From Pedobacter sp. R20-19 (GTDB lineage Bacteria; Bacteroidota; Bacteroidia; Sphingobacteriales; Sphingobacteriaceae), in contig NZ_JCKI01000001.1 of the NCBI RefSeq assembly GCF_000708265.2, positions 496,001 through 560,000 on the forward strand: DNA of 64,000 nt. Direction: 5' to 3'. This document shows, piece after piece, positions 27,138 to 36,495 of this stretch (the stretch's first letter is position 1; each line of letters starts with the position of its first letter). Below the pieces are notes generated by a model. It was given only the letters and a program-made list of their open reading frames with translations, searched no databases and was not told where the DNA came from. Made by a program: the position numbers and the translations under genes.

Positions 27138-29396
27138 ATGCAATTCAGAAAAATCTCATCTATTCTATTATTAACATCCGCTCTGTTTAACGTCAACGCC
27201 TTTTCTCAAAAGAAAAACAGTTTAACTCAGTTTGTTGATCCAATTATTGGCTCCGCTAAACACGGTCACGTTTTTGTAGGTGCCAATGTTCCTTTTGGAG
27301 CGGTACAGTTAGGGCCCGACAATGTTTTTGAAGGTTGGGACTGGTGCAGTGGCTATAACTACGTGAGTAATACCATCACTGGTTTTTCGCATACCCATTT
27401 AAGTGGTACCGGAATTGGAGATCTTGGAGACATCTCTATTATGCCAGCCTCAGGAGAAACCATTCTACAAAAAGGTAAAAAGGGTGATGAAGATAATGGA
27501 TACCTTTCCAGGTTTTCGCATGATAATGAAGTAGCGAAAGCAGGTTATTACAGCGTATTGCTGGATAAATATAAAGTTAAGGCTGAGTTAACCGCCACCG
27601 AACGTGTTGGTTTTCATCAATATACTTTCCCGAAAAAGGCGGAAACCCCTCATGTCATTATTGATTTGATTGAAGGAATTGGATGGGATAAGCCTGTTAA
27701 TGCATCATTTAAACAGCTGGATGCCACCACAATTGTAGGGCATAGAAACTCTAAAGGCTGGGCCAACGATCAGCGATTGTATTTTGTGATTAAGCTTTCT
27801 CAACCTTTACAGAAGTTTTCTATCTATAGCGATGATAAACTAGCAAAAGGTAATGATGTAAGTGGTGAAAAAATTAAGGCAGTAATTGATTTTGCATCAG
27901 TTAACCAAAATAAATTACAGATTAAAGTAGCCTTATCGCCAGTGAGTACCGAGAATGCGCTATTAAATTTAAAAACTGAACTACCAGGATGGGATTTTGC
28001 ATCTACAGTTAAAGCCGCCAATGCGAAGTGGGAAAAAGAACTATCAAAAGTAAAAATTGATGCTTCCGCAACCACCAAAAAGGTTTTTTACACTGCACTT
28101 TATCATACCATGATTGCGCCATCTTTATTTAATGATGTGAATAAAGATTATTTAGGTACAGATAAGAAAATATACCGTGCAGCTAGTTTTAACAACCTAA
28201 CTACTTTTTCTCTTTGGGATACTTATCGTGCAGCTAATCCACTCTATACTATTCTTCATCAGGATAAAGTGAATGATGTAGTGAACACCATGCTGGCGAT
28301 TTACAAAGAGCAGGGAAAGTTGCCAGTGTGGCATTTAATGGGCAATGAAACCAATACGATGGTGGGTTATCATGCGGTACCCGTAGTAGTTGATGCTTAT
28401 TTAAAAGGTTACCGTGGTTTTGATGCCCAGTTGGCATATGAAGCCGTTAAACAATCTGCCATGCAGAAAACGGATGGTATTGATTACATTCAGAAATTGA
28501 AATATATTCCGGCAGATAAAGTAAATGAATCTGTTGCTAAAGCACTGGAATACGCTATTGATGATTATTGTATTGCTATGTTTGCAAAGGAGTTGGGCAA
28601 AACAGAAGATTATCAGTATTTCAGCAAAAGAGCTGGTTTGTATGCTCAATACTTTGATCAGGATGTACAGTTTATGAGGGGTAAGTTGGCTGATGGAAAA
28701 TGGAGATCACCATTTAGTCCTGTCGCCGCTAAACACCGTGAAGATGACTATACAGAAGGAAATGCATGGCAATATACCTGGTTGGTGCCACAAGATGTAG
28801 AAGGTTTAATTTATCTTTTTGGCGGTGATAAGCCGTTTGTAAATAAATTAGACTCCCTATTTATTGTTCCTGCTGATTTAGGTAAGGAAAGCTCGCCAGA
28901 TATTTCTGGATTGATTGGCAATTATGCACAAGGTAATGAGCCTGGGCATCATATTCCATATTTATATGCTTATGCTGGTCAACCTTGGAAAACTGCAGAT
29001 TTAATCCGTAAAATTGATCATGACTTCTATACCTCTAAACCAGATGGATTATGTGGAAATGAAGATGTTGGCCAAATGAGTGCCTGGTATGTATTTTCAG
29101 CATTAGGATTTTATCCGGTAAATCCGGCAAATGGTGCCTATGTTTTTGGTACTCCTTTGGTTAAGAATGCTACGATTAATTTACCAAACAAGAAAACATT
29201 TGATATTAACGTCATTGATAATAGTGCTGAGAACAAATACATTCAAAGAATACTATTAAACGGGAAGCCTTATACCAAATCATTTATTCTACACAAAACC
29301 ATTGTAGATGGTGGTTATATGACAATTTACATGGGAAATCAACCCTCTAAATTATGGGGTATATCGGCGAGTGACAGACCCGTTTCAGGAAAATAA
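27138..29396 (+). CDS. GH92 family alpha-mannosidase
   Basis: Calcium-dependent inverting exo-mannosidase, periplasmic or secreted, usually acting on alpha-1,2-, 1,3- or 1,6-mannose of N-glycans and mannans. The signal peptide (to about residue 24, FSQ) is followed by the family start FVDPIIGSAKHGHVFVGANV with PFGAVQLGPDN. The catalytic region carries DDYTEGNAWQYTW, GNEPGHHIPYLY and CGNEDVGQMSAWYV. At 752 aa it is complete. It has its own promoter with an operator-like palindrome and leads into a GH2 gene. The linkage preference is not readable. Confidence 0.95.
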   Translation: MQFRKISSILLLTSALFNVNAFSQKKNSLTQFVDPIIGSAKHGHVFVGANVPFGAVQLGPDNVFEGWDWCSGYNYVSNTITGFSHTHLSGTGIGDLGDISIMPASGETILQKGKKGDEDNGYLSRFSHDNEVAKAGYYSVLLDKYKVKAELTATERVGFHQYTFPKKAETPHVIIDLIEGIGWDKPVNASFKQLDATTIVGHRNSKGWANDQRLYFVIKLSQPLQKFSIYSDDKLAKGNDVSGEKIKAVIDFASVNQNKLQIKVALSPVSTENALLNLKTELPGWDFASTVKAANAKWEKELSKVKIDASATTKKVFYTALYHTMIAPSLFNDVNKDYLGTDKKIYRAASFNNLTTFSLWDTYRAANPLYTILHQDKVNDVVNTMLAIYKEQGKLPVWHLMGNETNTMVGYHAVPVVVDAYLKGYRGFDAQLAYEAVKQSAMQKTDGIDYIQKLKYIPADKVNESVAKALEYAIDDYCIAMFAKELGKTEDYQYFSKRAGLYAQYFDQDVQFMRGKLADGKWRSPFSPVAAKHREDDYTEGNAWQYTWLVPQDVEGLIYLFGGDKPFVNKLDSLFIVPADLGKESSPDISGLIGNYAQGNEPGHHIPYLYAYAGQPWKTADLIRKIDHDFYTSKPDGLCGNEDVGQMSAWYVFSALGFYPVNPANGAYVFGTPLVKNATINLPNKKTFDINVIDNSAENKYIQRILLNGKPYTKSFILHKTIVDGGYMTIYMGNQPSKLWGISASDRPVSGK

Positions 29397-29407
29397 ACTT
29401 AATTATA

Positions 29408-29438
29408 GGATGAATATAGCCACATGCGATATTCATCC
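29408..29438 (+). promoter_or_regulatory. Perfect 10-bp hairpin between GH92 and GH2 genes
   Basis: GGATGAATAT (29408-29417) and ATATTCATCC (29429-29438) are exact inverse complements around an 11-base loop. No T run follows, so it may stabilise or attenuate the transcript instead of ending it. The in-frame ATG at 29424 falls in the loop, which argues against that start for the GH2 gene. Confidence 0.5.
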
Positions 29439-29471
29439 GATCCATTCAAAATATTCAATAGTATCCGTGAT

Positions 29472-32078
29472 ATGAAAAAAGTACTTTTATTTTTTTTGTT
29501 TGTTGCCAATGTTTGTGCTCAGGCACAACAACGCTACGAATTAAATACTGGTTGGTTGTGCAATAACATTAAAGAAGTTAAAGTAAATGGTCAGCAATTG
29601 TCATCCACAAATTTTTCGCTTAACAACTGGATGCCGGCAACTGTTCCTGGAACGGTACTGACTACTTTATTAAATAACAAGAAAGTGCCCGATCCATTTT
29701 ATGGCATGAACAATGAAAAAATAGAAGATGTTTATAAAACCGGAAATGATCATTACACGTATTGGTTTGTTAAAGATTTTTCGGAAAAGGCGGTGGCTAA
29801 TGAACAAGTGTGGCTGCAGTTTCGAGGAATAAATTATAAGGCGGAGTTTTATCTGAACGGTAAAAAACTAAACCCTAAAACACACGAGGGGATGCACATC
29901 CGGGCAGAATATAACATCACAAAATTCTTATCGCCAACAGGAAAAAACAGATTAGCAGTGGTGGTTTATCCGCCTGATTTTCCTGGTAATCCTAACGGCG
30001 GACAAGGTGGTGATGGTACCATTGCAAAAGGATTAACGACACAGTACACCGCAGGATGGGATTGGATTCAACCTATTCGCGATAGGAATACCGGAATTTG
30101 GGATAAGGTTACCATCGAAAAAACGAAAGCCATTAATGTTAAAAACCCTCATGTAGTTACTTTGGTTCCGGGTAAAAGATTGCCAACAGGTGCACAAAAA
30201 CCAGCAACATTGAAAGTCTCGGTAGAGGTAGAGAACCCGACTAATACAGTGGTTACCGGCATTTTGCAATATCAGATTGCTGGTAAAACCATTAGCAAAT
30301 CCATTTCATTGCCTGCTAGTAAAAATACAACAGTAAACTTTGCAGATCTTTCTATAGAAAACCCGAAGCTCTGGTGGCCAAGTGGTTATGGCGCACAAAA
30401 TCTTTACGATCTTAAAATTCAGTTCCTTTCAGCAAACCAGGTGTATGACCAGGAAAGTTTAAAGGTAGGAATCAGGCAGATTGATAACATTTGGAATGCA
30501 CATACCAAAAGTATGGGTGCCTATGTAAATGGCCAGAAAATTTTCATTAAAGGCGGCAACTGGATTATTTCTGATGCCATGCTTCGTTTCAGCGATGCCC
30601 GTTATGATGCCGAAATCAGGTACCATAAAGATATGAATCTGAATCTGATTCGGATTTGGGGAGGTGCAATCTTGGAACGACCAGAGTTTTATAATGCATG
30701 TGATAAATATGGCTTGCTCGTTTTTCAGGATTTCTGGTTTAGCGGCGATTGTAATGGCCGTTGGGTTGATCCGATGAAAAAAGAAGATCAGTGGACTCGG
30801 AGAAACTATCCGGATAACCATCCATTGGTTTTAGATGCGATTGAAGATCAGGTAAAAATGATTCGGAACCATGCTTCCCTGGCTTTTTGGTGTGGGGGAA
30901 ATGAAATCACACCGCCAGAAGATATTTTAAACCCGATTAAAAATGATATTTTACCTCGTTTAGATGGCACCCGCCTGTTTTTCGATTTTTCTAACAGTGA
31001 TGAAATGTCGTTTAATGATCTCGGTGGCAACGGCGATGGGCCATATGGTATCCAGGATCCTAAAAGCTTTTGGAACACTAAAACATTTCCATATAATTCT
31101 GAAGTAGGATCAGTTGGTGTAGGTGATTATGAATCATTAGAAAGGTTTATCCCTGCTAAAAATATGGTTGCTCCTCAGTTTAAGGAAAAGCCAGATTCGG
31201 TTTGGGATTACCATAAATACATTGCTTACGAACAATACATCAATCCATATGGAAAGGCTAAAGATGTAAAAGATTTTGCTATGAAAGCACAGTTGGTTAA
31301 TTACGATCAATACCGTGCTTTAATGGAAGGCTTTTCCAATAAAATGTGGGATTGGTATACCGGGTCAATTATCTGGAAAACGCAAAATCCGTGGACAGCG
31401 CTTCGTGGTCAGATGTATGATTATTACCTGGACCCAAATGCCTGTTTATATGGCTTAAGGAAAGGCAGTGAGCCTTTACATGTAATGATGAATCCCATTG
31501 ATAGCATGGTTACCGTAATAAATAATGGCTTTACAGGTTTAAATAATCTGATGGTTCAGGCAAAAGCATACGATATGGATGGAAAAGAGCATTTCATCAC
31601 ACAAGCTTTTAACAGTATTGGTGCTTCTTCAGTCCGCAGGTTTTTCCCTATCAATGATTTCTTAAAAAAACTGGATCAGAAAGAAGGTGTATTTATATCG
31701 CTTCGGATTTTGGATCAGAAGCAGCATATCCTGAGTGAAAATGTTTACTGGCTGGCAGACAAAAATGGTGAATACAGTGGCTTGCAAAAGTTAAAATCAG
31801 CACCATTAAAAGTTACAGCGACCAAGAAACAAGTTGGTAAGGTAGAAGTGATGCTCAGTAATAAAGAAGGTAATCCAGTAGCATTTTTTAACCGCATCGC
31901 TTTAATTGATAATCAAACGGGTAAGCGAATTCTTCCTGCATTTTATGATGACAACTACATTAGCATCCTTCCGGGAGAAAATAAAACCATCACGGTTGAA
32001 TATACTGGAACGCCAGAAAATTTAGCTGTTGAAGTATACGGTTGGAATGTAGATCGAATGAAAGTTCAGGTTCAATAA
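29472..32078 (+). CDS. GH2 family exo-beta-glycosidase (beta-mannosidase or exo-beta-glucosaminidase type)
   Basis: Retaining exo-glycosidase with signal peptide (FFLFVANVCAQAQQ). Domains are a galactose-binding-like jelly roll (about 20-200), an immunoglobulin-like domain, a TIM barrel and C-terminal sandwiches. The acid/base is Glu478 in CGGNEITPP and the nucleophile Glu544 in YNSEVGS. The overall pattern (WMPATVPGTVLTTLL, FWFSGDCNGRW) resembles mannosylglycoprotein beta-mannosidase or CsxA exo-glucosaminidase members. The ATG at 29472 is chosen because it starts the signal peptide; the frame is open from 29424. The enzyme likely removes the core beta-mannose or glucosamine after GH92 action (inference). 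Confidence 0.9.
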   Translation: MKKVLLFFLFVANVCAQAQQRYELNTGWLCNNIKEVKVNGQQLSSTNFSLNNWMPATVPGTVLTTLLNNKKVPDPFYGMNNEKIEDVYKTGNDHYTYWFVKDFSEKAVANEQVWLQFRGINYKAEFYLNGKKLNPKTHEGMHIRAEYNITKFLSPTGKNRLAVVVYPPDFPGNPNGGQGGDGTIAKGLTTQYTAGWDWIQPIRDRNTGIWDKVTIEKTKAINVKNPHVVTLVPGKRLPTGAQKPATLKVSVEVENPTNTVVTGILQYQIAGKTISKSISLPASKNTTVNFADLSIENPKLWWPSGYGAQNLYDLKIQFLSANQVYDQESLKVGIRQIDNIWNAHTKSMGAYVNGQKIFIKGGNWIISDAMLRFSDARYDAEIRYHKDMNLNLIRIWGGAILERPEFYNACDKYGLLVFQDFWFSGDCNGRWVDPMKKEDQWTRRNYPDNHPLVLDAIEDQVKMIRNHASLAFWCGGNEITPPEDILNPIKNDILPRLDGTRLFFDFSNSDEMSFNDLGGNGDGPYGIQDPKSFWNTKTFPYNSEVGSVGVGDYESLERFIPAKNMVAPQFKEKPDSVWDYHKYIAYEQYINPYGKAKDVKDFAMKAQLVNYDQYRALMEGFSNKMWDWYTGSIIWKTQNPWTALRGQMYDYYLDPNACLYGLRKGSEPLHVMMNPIDSMVTVINNGFTGLNNLMVQAKAYDMDGKEHFITQAFNSIGASSVRRFFPINDFLKKLDQKEGVFISLRILDQKQHILSENVYWLADKNGEYSGLQKLKSAPLKVTATKKQVGKVEVMLSNKEGNPVAFFNRIALIDNQTGKRILPAFYDDNYISILPGENKTITVEYTGTPENLAVEVYGWNVDRMKVQVQ

Positions 32079-32401
32079 GAGATAGGGTTGCGGATTTAAG
32101 TTCGGCAATCAGAAGGTGGCAAGATTGTGTTAGTCAGGATTTTCTATCCCGGCTAACCTAATTACGGATTTTTAATCCGTGTTAGATAAATTTATAGATC
32201 CTACACAATTGTCCTTATTATCATTACTTGTGGCTTTTTTAGTGCTATTTGATTTGAATAGCAAATTAGAAATCTGCAGTTGTATAGATCGGGATAGAAA
32301 ATCCCGACCAACTTATAACCCGTAATTAGTTAAATTGAAACAATAAAGGCGATACATTCGTATCGCCTTTATTGTTATTGTCTTTTTGTGAAATCTTAAA
32401 C
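32079..32401. other. Intergenic region with inverted repeats and terminator
   Basis: No gene is seen. GGATTTTCTATCCCG (32137-32151) recurs inverted at 32290-32304, enclosing about 140 bp. A small hairpin ACGGATT/AATCCGT lies at 32164-32180. The right end carries the terminator listed separately. The arrangement suggests a miniature or decayed repeat element. Confidence 0.5.
32345..32370. terminator. Bidirectional terminator between GH2 and ferredoxin genes
   Basis: AAAGGCGATAC and GTATCGCCTTT form an 11-bp stem around ATTC, between convergent genes. Confidence 0.85.
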
Positions 32402-32728
32402 CTAATGAAGCTTCACTTTTAAACCATTCATGTTGTTGTTTAATTGCAGCTGACAGGCTAAACGGGAATTAGGCAATAAATCTGGTAAGGTATCCAGCAT
32501 TGCATATTCGTCATCAGTCATTTCGTTAAGTTTTTCTTCACCTTCCAGTACATCTACACAACAGGTAGCACATAAAGCCATGCCACCACAAGTTGCCAGA
32601 ATATCATATTCTGAGGCTTTCAAAAATTCCATTAAACTTAAGCCCATGTCAGTCGGTGCTTCATGTTCAGTAACAGAGCCATCCGTCTCCTGCATGTATA
32701 TTGTTATGTTGTTTTCCATTTCGCTCAC
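32402..32728 (-). CDS. 2Fe-2S ferredoxin, adrenodoxin-like
   Basis: Small electron carrier. The iron-sulfur ligands are seen in TCGGMALCATCCVDV (Cys spacing C-x5-C-x2-C) and a fourth Cys in RLACQLQL near the C-terminus. EGEEKLNEMTDDEYAML is the usual acidic partner-binding stretch. At 108 aa it is a normal plant/adrenodoxin-fold ferredoxin. It lies 59 bp after a ferredoxin-NADP reductase gene on the same strand, which suggests the two form an electron-transfer pair. Confidence 0.93.
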   Translation of the reverse strand: MSEMENNITIYMQETDGSVTEHEAPTDMGLSLMEFLKASEYDILATCGGMALCATCCVDVLEGEEKLNEMTDDEYAMLDTLPDLLPNSRLACQLQLNNNMNGLKVKLH

Positions 32729-32787
32729 TTATTAACGCAAACTTAACTAAAACTACAGAGCATTTATAAACACAAATTAAAAAATCC

Positions 32788-33798
32788 TTAAAATTCTGAA
32801 ACCCCGTTTACAGTGGTGTATTTCATGGTATATTTTACGCCGGGATTCATGTACGAATAAGCGCTGTGGCTCATTAATGCAGCCTCATGGAAACCACTAA
32901 GGATTAATTTTAATTTGTTGGTGTAAGTGTTAATATCGCCAATGGCATAAATACCTGGAATGTTGGTAGAGTAATCATCAACATTTACTTCAATAGCACT
33001 TTTGCTGATGTTTAAGTTCCATCCTTCAATAGGGCCTAATTTCGGACTTAAACCAAACAATGGAATTAAATGGTCAGCTGCTACAACTGTTTTTTCCATC
33101 GTGCGGTTCTGAACGATTTCAACCTGCTCCAGTTTATCAGTTCCTTGTACAGCCTGTAAATTACTGTTCAGAATTAGGTTAATTTTTCCACTTTCAGCTA
33201 GCGACATTACTTTAGCTACCGAATCTGGTGCGCCACGGAAACTTTCACTTCTATGAACCAAAGTAAGTTCTGAGCAAACTTCAGCCAGATAAATGGTCCA
33301 GTCCAGAGCAGAATCACCACCGCCGGCAATCACCATTTTTTGGTTGCGGTATTTCTCCGGATCAAGGATCATATAATTAACGCCTTTACCATTTTCGAAA
33401 TTCTCTAAATTTTCTACAGCTGGTTTGCGGGGTTCAAAACAACCTAAACCTCCGGCAATAACCACTACTTTAGCTTCGATAATGGTACCCATATTAGTGG
33501 TTAAAACGAAATCGGCTTCGCCACGTTTTTCTAAACCTTCTATACGTTCGCCCAGTGTAAAAGTAGGGTGGAAGGGTTTAGCCTGTTCCATCAAATTATC
33601 AATTAATTCCTGTGCCAGAACCGACGGATAACCTGGAATATCGTAAATTGGTTTCTTCGGATAAATTTCAGAAAGCTGACCACCAACCTGTGGTAGGTAA
33701 TCAATTAAGTGGCAACGCATTTTTAATAAACCGGCTTCAAAAATGGCAAATAAACCAACCGGACCAGCGCCAATTATGGCTATATCAGTAGAGATCAT
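32788..33798 (-). CDS. Ferredoxin-NADP reductase, thioredoxin-reductase-like
   Basis: FAD flavoenzyme passing electrons between NADPH and ferredoxin. The FAD-binding motif is IIGAGPVGLFAIFEA at residues 8-22, GGQLSEIYPKKPIYDIPGYP follows, and the NADPH-binding motif is VIAGGGDSALDW in the middle. It lacks the CxxC of true thioredoxin reductases, as expected for the YumC-type FNR, and ends with GDINTY and a C-terminal extension. At 336 aa it is standard. It precedes the ferredoxin gene in an apparent two-gene operon. Confidence 0.93.
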   Translation of the reverse strand: MISTDIAIIGAGPVGLFAIFEAGLLKMRCHLIDYLPQVGGQLSEIYPKKPIYDIPGYPSVLAQELIDNLMEQAKPFHPTFTLGERIEGLEKRGEADFVLTTNMGTIIEAKVVVIAGGLGCFEPRKPAVENLENFENGKGVNYMILDPEKYRNQKMVIAGGGDSALDWTIYLAEVCSELTLVHRSESFRGAPDSVAKVMSLAESGKINLILNSNLQAVQGTDKLEQVEIVQNRTMEKTVVAADHLIPLFGLSPKLGPIEGWNLNISKSAIEVNVDDYSTNIPGIYAIGDINTYTNKLKLILSGFHEAALMSHSAYSYMNPGVKYTMKYTTVNGVSEF

Positions 33799-33814
33799 TC
33801 AAAAAAAATTTATG

Positions 33815-33822
33815 CAAAGTTA
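33815..33822 (-). promoter_or_regulatory. Possible -7 box for the FNR-ferredoxin operon
   Basis: The minus strand reads TAACTTTG (TAnnTTTG), 17 bp before the FNR start. No clear -33 box was seen at 19 bp. Confidence 0.42.
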
Positions 33823-34028
33823 CAAAATAAACTTTTATGATTGTCTCTATTTAGAAATATTCTAGATAATTCTGTAAGCTTATTGTATTCAGTATTTTAT
33901 ATGCTTTAAGCTAATTAAAAACAAAAGTTAAAGGTTTTATTCATTTTAAAGCAAATTATAATTGGTCTATGGGTTTAGTGGGAGATCAATTTACTGATTA
34001 GTTTAAATGCTTTAAATCGAGAAAAGCA

Positions 34029-34173
34029 AATCAACTTGCGAAGTCTCAAAGGCCAGGAGTGCAGAAAGACTTCGACAGTTTAATAAAGTGATTCAAAACT
34101 TCAATAGACTGACGAAGTTCCTCCGATACACATAGGCCAACTAATCTTCGTAAGTCGAATCAAACACTTATAT
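34029..34173 (-). repeat. Dispersed intergenic repeat element, reverse copy
   Basis: This lies in the 422-bp gap between the FNR and prolyl oligopeptidase genes, which otherwise shows nothing. On the minus strand it reads GATTCGACTTACGAAG, AACTTCGTCAGTCT, TTAAACTGTCGAAGTCTTTCTGC, GGCCTTTGAGACTTCGCAAGTT in pieces, the same order as the units at 7620-7865. The close match at the right-hand words shows common origin. Confidence 0.7.
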
Positions 34174-34220
34174 TATGAAATCATCTAATTTAAGAATTAT
34201 CAACAATGACAGTCAAAAAA

Positions 34221-36347
34221 TTACCAGCTCATGCCTAAATTCTGAAACACAAAGCTCCAAACATCAGCAGCTTCCTCAATCAACTTAGTGGTTGGTTTTC
34301 CTGCACCGTGCCCGGCCTTTGTTTCAATCCTGATGAGTATTGGGTTTTCACCTTTATATTTTTCCTGCAAGGTTGCTGCAAATTTAAATGAATGCGCAGG
34401 AACAACCCGGTCATCGTGATCAGCCGTAGTGATGAGCGTTGACGGGTAGTTTACATCGGATTTCACATTGTGCAGTGGTGAATACTTAATCAGGTAATCA
34501 AAATCTTCTTTTTTATCGCTGGTGCCGTATTCTACCGCCCATCCCCAACCCACAGTGAATTTATGATAACGAAGCATATCTAAAACACCAACAGCAGGTA
34601 AAGCAACTCTGAAAAGTTCTGGTCTTTGTGTCATGCAGGCTCCAACCAACAAGCCACCGTTCGAACCGCCGGAAATCGCTATTTTAGCTGGATTGGTATA
34701 TTTTTCTTTCACCAGATATTCTGCTGCAGCAATAAAATCGTCAAATACATTTTGCTTTTTTTCTAACATGCCCCCTTTATGCCAGGCCTCTCCGTATTCA
34801 CTTCCACCGCGCAAACTGGGTTGTACGTAAATCCCGCCTTTCTCTAAAAACAACATCCTGGATAAGCTGAAAGATGGCGTTAAACTCACTTGAAAACCAC
34901 CATAAGCATACAGGTATACCGGGTTATTGCCATCAAGCTTAATCCCTTTCTTATGAACAATAAACATCGGAACTTTAGTGCCATCTTTAGAAGGATAGAA
35001 AACCTGACTGGTTTCGTAATGATCTGTATTTAATTTCAATTCTGATTTTTTGTAAAGTGCAGATTTTGCTTTTACAATATCATAATGATAAATGGTTCCT
35101 GGGGTGGTGAAGTTGGTGAAAGTGTAAAAGAATTCTTTATCCTCTTTATAGCCACTAAAGCCAACAGCCGTGCCAATTTCCGGAAGTTTAACCTCTCCAA
35201 TTTTAGCGCCGTTTAAAGCAAACTGAACAATATTGGTACTGGCATCTTTCAGGTAGGAAGCCCAAAGGAAACCACCGCCGCTTGATACAGCCTCTAGCGG
35301 AAGTTCCGACTCAGGAATGATTTTTTTCCAGTTTTTAGGGGCTGGATTTTTAGGGTCGATTAAAACCACCCGTTTATGTTCTGCATCCAAATCCGTATAG
35401 AGCAATAGCTGATCATCGTTATTGTCAATAATATCATGGTTATGGTCATAGCCTTTTACCAATGGAGATATTTTGCTGTTTACTTCTTTTAAATTCTGAT
35501 AGTATAGTGCGTTTCCGGATGTTCCGGCACCTGCAGAGATAATTAAGAAACGTTCATCTTCTGTTACATCAGCACCGAAGTATAAATTTGGATTGGTTTT
35601 GTCTTCAAAAATTAACTGATCATTTTTTTGTGGTTCGCCTAATTTATGGTAGTAAATCTTTTGAAACTTATTGGTTGCAGATAAATCTGTCCCTTTTGCC
35701 GGAGCATCAAACCGGCTATAATAAAATCCATCGCCTTTCCAGGCCGCACCAGAAAATTTAGTCCATTTTAACTCATCGCTTAATTTGGTTTTGGTCGCAA
35801 TATCCATTACATAAATACTGCTCCAGTCTGAACCCGCCTGAGCTACGGAATAGGCAACATATTTTTTATCATGAGAAAATCCAAGCAGCGAAACGGCAGC
35901 GGTACCATCTGCAGTAAGTTGGTTAGGATCGAGAAAAACCTCCTCTTTTCCTTCAATGCCTTTTTTGATATACCAGACACTTTGATTTTGTAAGCCATTG
36001 TTTTTGCCAAAGAAATAATACTCACCAATTTTAATCGGTGCACTTTCTTTTGGATAATTCCAGATTTCGGTAAGTCGCTTCTTAATGTCAGCACGATAGG
36101 GGATTTGACCCAGGTAATTCTGGGTTACTTTATTTTCTGCAACTACCCAGGCTTTGGTTTCTGCAGATGTATCATTTTCAAGCCATCGATAAGGATCGGC
36201 AATGGTTTTGCCAAAGTATTGATCTGTTGTGCTATCTTTTCTGGTATCAGGATATTTCATTCGTGTTATTTTATCTATGGGTTTTTTACCTTGATTACAA
36301 GCCAAAAGGCTTAGCGCAAATAAGCCTAATAAAAGTTTATTTTTCAT
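34221..36347 (-). CDS. Prolyl oligopeptidase (S9A family), lipoprotein
   Basis: Serine peptidase cleaving after proline in short peptides. It has a lipoprotein signal (LLGLFALSLLAC) and so is exported. A seven-bladed propeller (about 70-430) precedes the alpha/beta-hydrolase domain; the nucleophile is Ser562 in ISGGSNGG, with the acid in TADHDDRVVPAHS and the His in AGHGAGKP. At 708 aa it is typical of Bacteroidota and Flavobacterium prolyl endopeptidases. It is a monocistronic unit, divergent from lpxH. Confidence 0.95.
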   Translation of the reverse strand: MKNKLLLGLFALSLLACNQGKKPIDKITRMKYPDTRKDSTTDQYFGKTIADPYRWLENDTSAETKAWVVAENKVTQNYLGQIPYRADIKKRLTEIWNYPKESAPIKIGEYYFFGKNNGLQNQSVWYIKKGIEGKEEVFLDPNQLTADGTAAVSLLGFSHDKKYVAYSVAQAGSDWSSIYVMDIATKTKLSDELKWTKFSGAAWKGDGFYYSRFDAPAKGTDLSATNKFQKIYYHKLGEPQKNDQLIFEDKTNPNLYFGADVTEDERFLIISAGAGTSGNALYYQNLKEVNSKISPLVKGYDHNHDIIDNNDDQLLLYTDLDAEHKRVVLIDPKNPAPKNWKKIIPESELPLEAVSSGGGFLWASYLKDASTNIVQFALNGAKIGEVKLPEIGTAVGFSGYKEDKEFFYTFTNFTTPGTIYHYDIVKAKSALYKKSELKLNTDHYETSQVFYPSKDGTKVPMFIVHKKGIKLDGNNPVYLYAYGGFQVSLTPSFSLSRMLFLEKGGIYVQPSLRGGSEYGEAWHKGGMLEKKQNVFDDFIAAAEYLVKEKYTNPAKIAISGGSNGGLLVGACMTQRPELFRVALPAVGVLDMLRYHKFTVGWGWAVEYGTSDKKEDFDYLIKYSPLHNVKSDVNYPSTLITTADHDDRVVPAHSFKFAATLQEKYKGENPILIRIETKAGHGAGKPTTKLIEEAADVWSFVFQNLGMSW

Positions 36348-36456
36348 AGTAGAAACAATTTATTTACTAATATATGTTTTTAATGAATAGATGATTTCAC
36401 AGAAGATGTAATTGTCATGTTTTTTTACTTTGGTCTTTTAGCTTTCCCCTTTAGTG

Positions 36457-36487
36457 TTTCTGCTTTAGCCTTTTTCCTTTACCTTTG
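36457..36487 (+). promoter_or_regulatory. Promoter of lpxH
   Basis: TTTC (36457-36460), 19 bp, then TACCTTTG (36480-36487). The box ends only 8 bp before the ATG, so the mRNA would be nearly leaderless. Confidence 0.5.
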
Positions 36488-36495
36488 AGTAATAC

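Noticed and set aside
29424..29471. ATG at 29424 for the GH2 enzyme
   Set aside because: It lies in the loop of a hairpin and would put 16 polar residues ahead of a good signal peptide starting at 29472.
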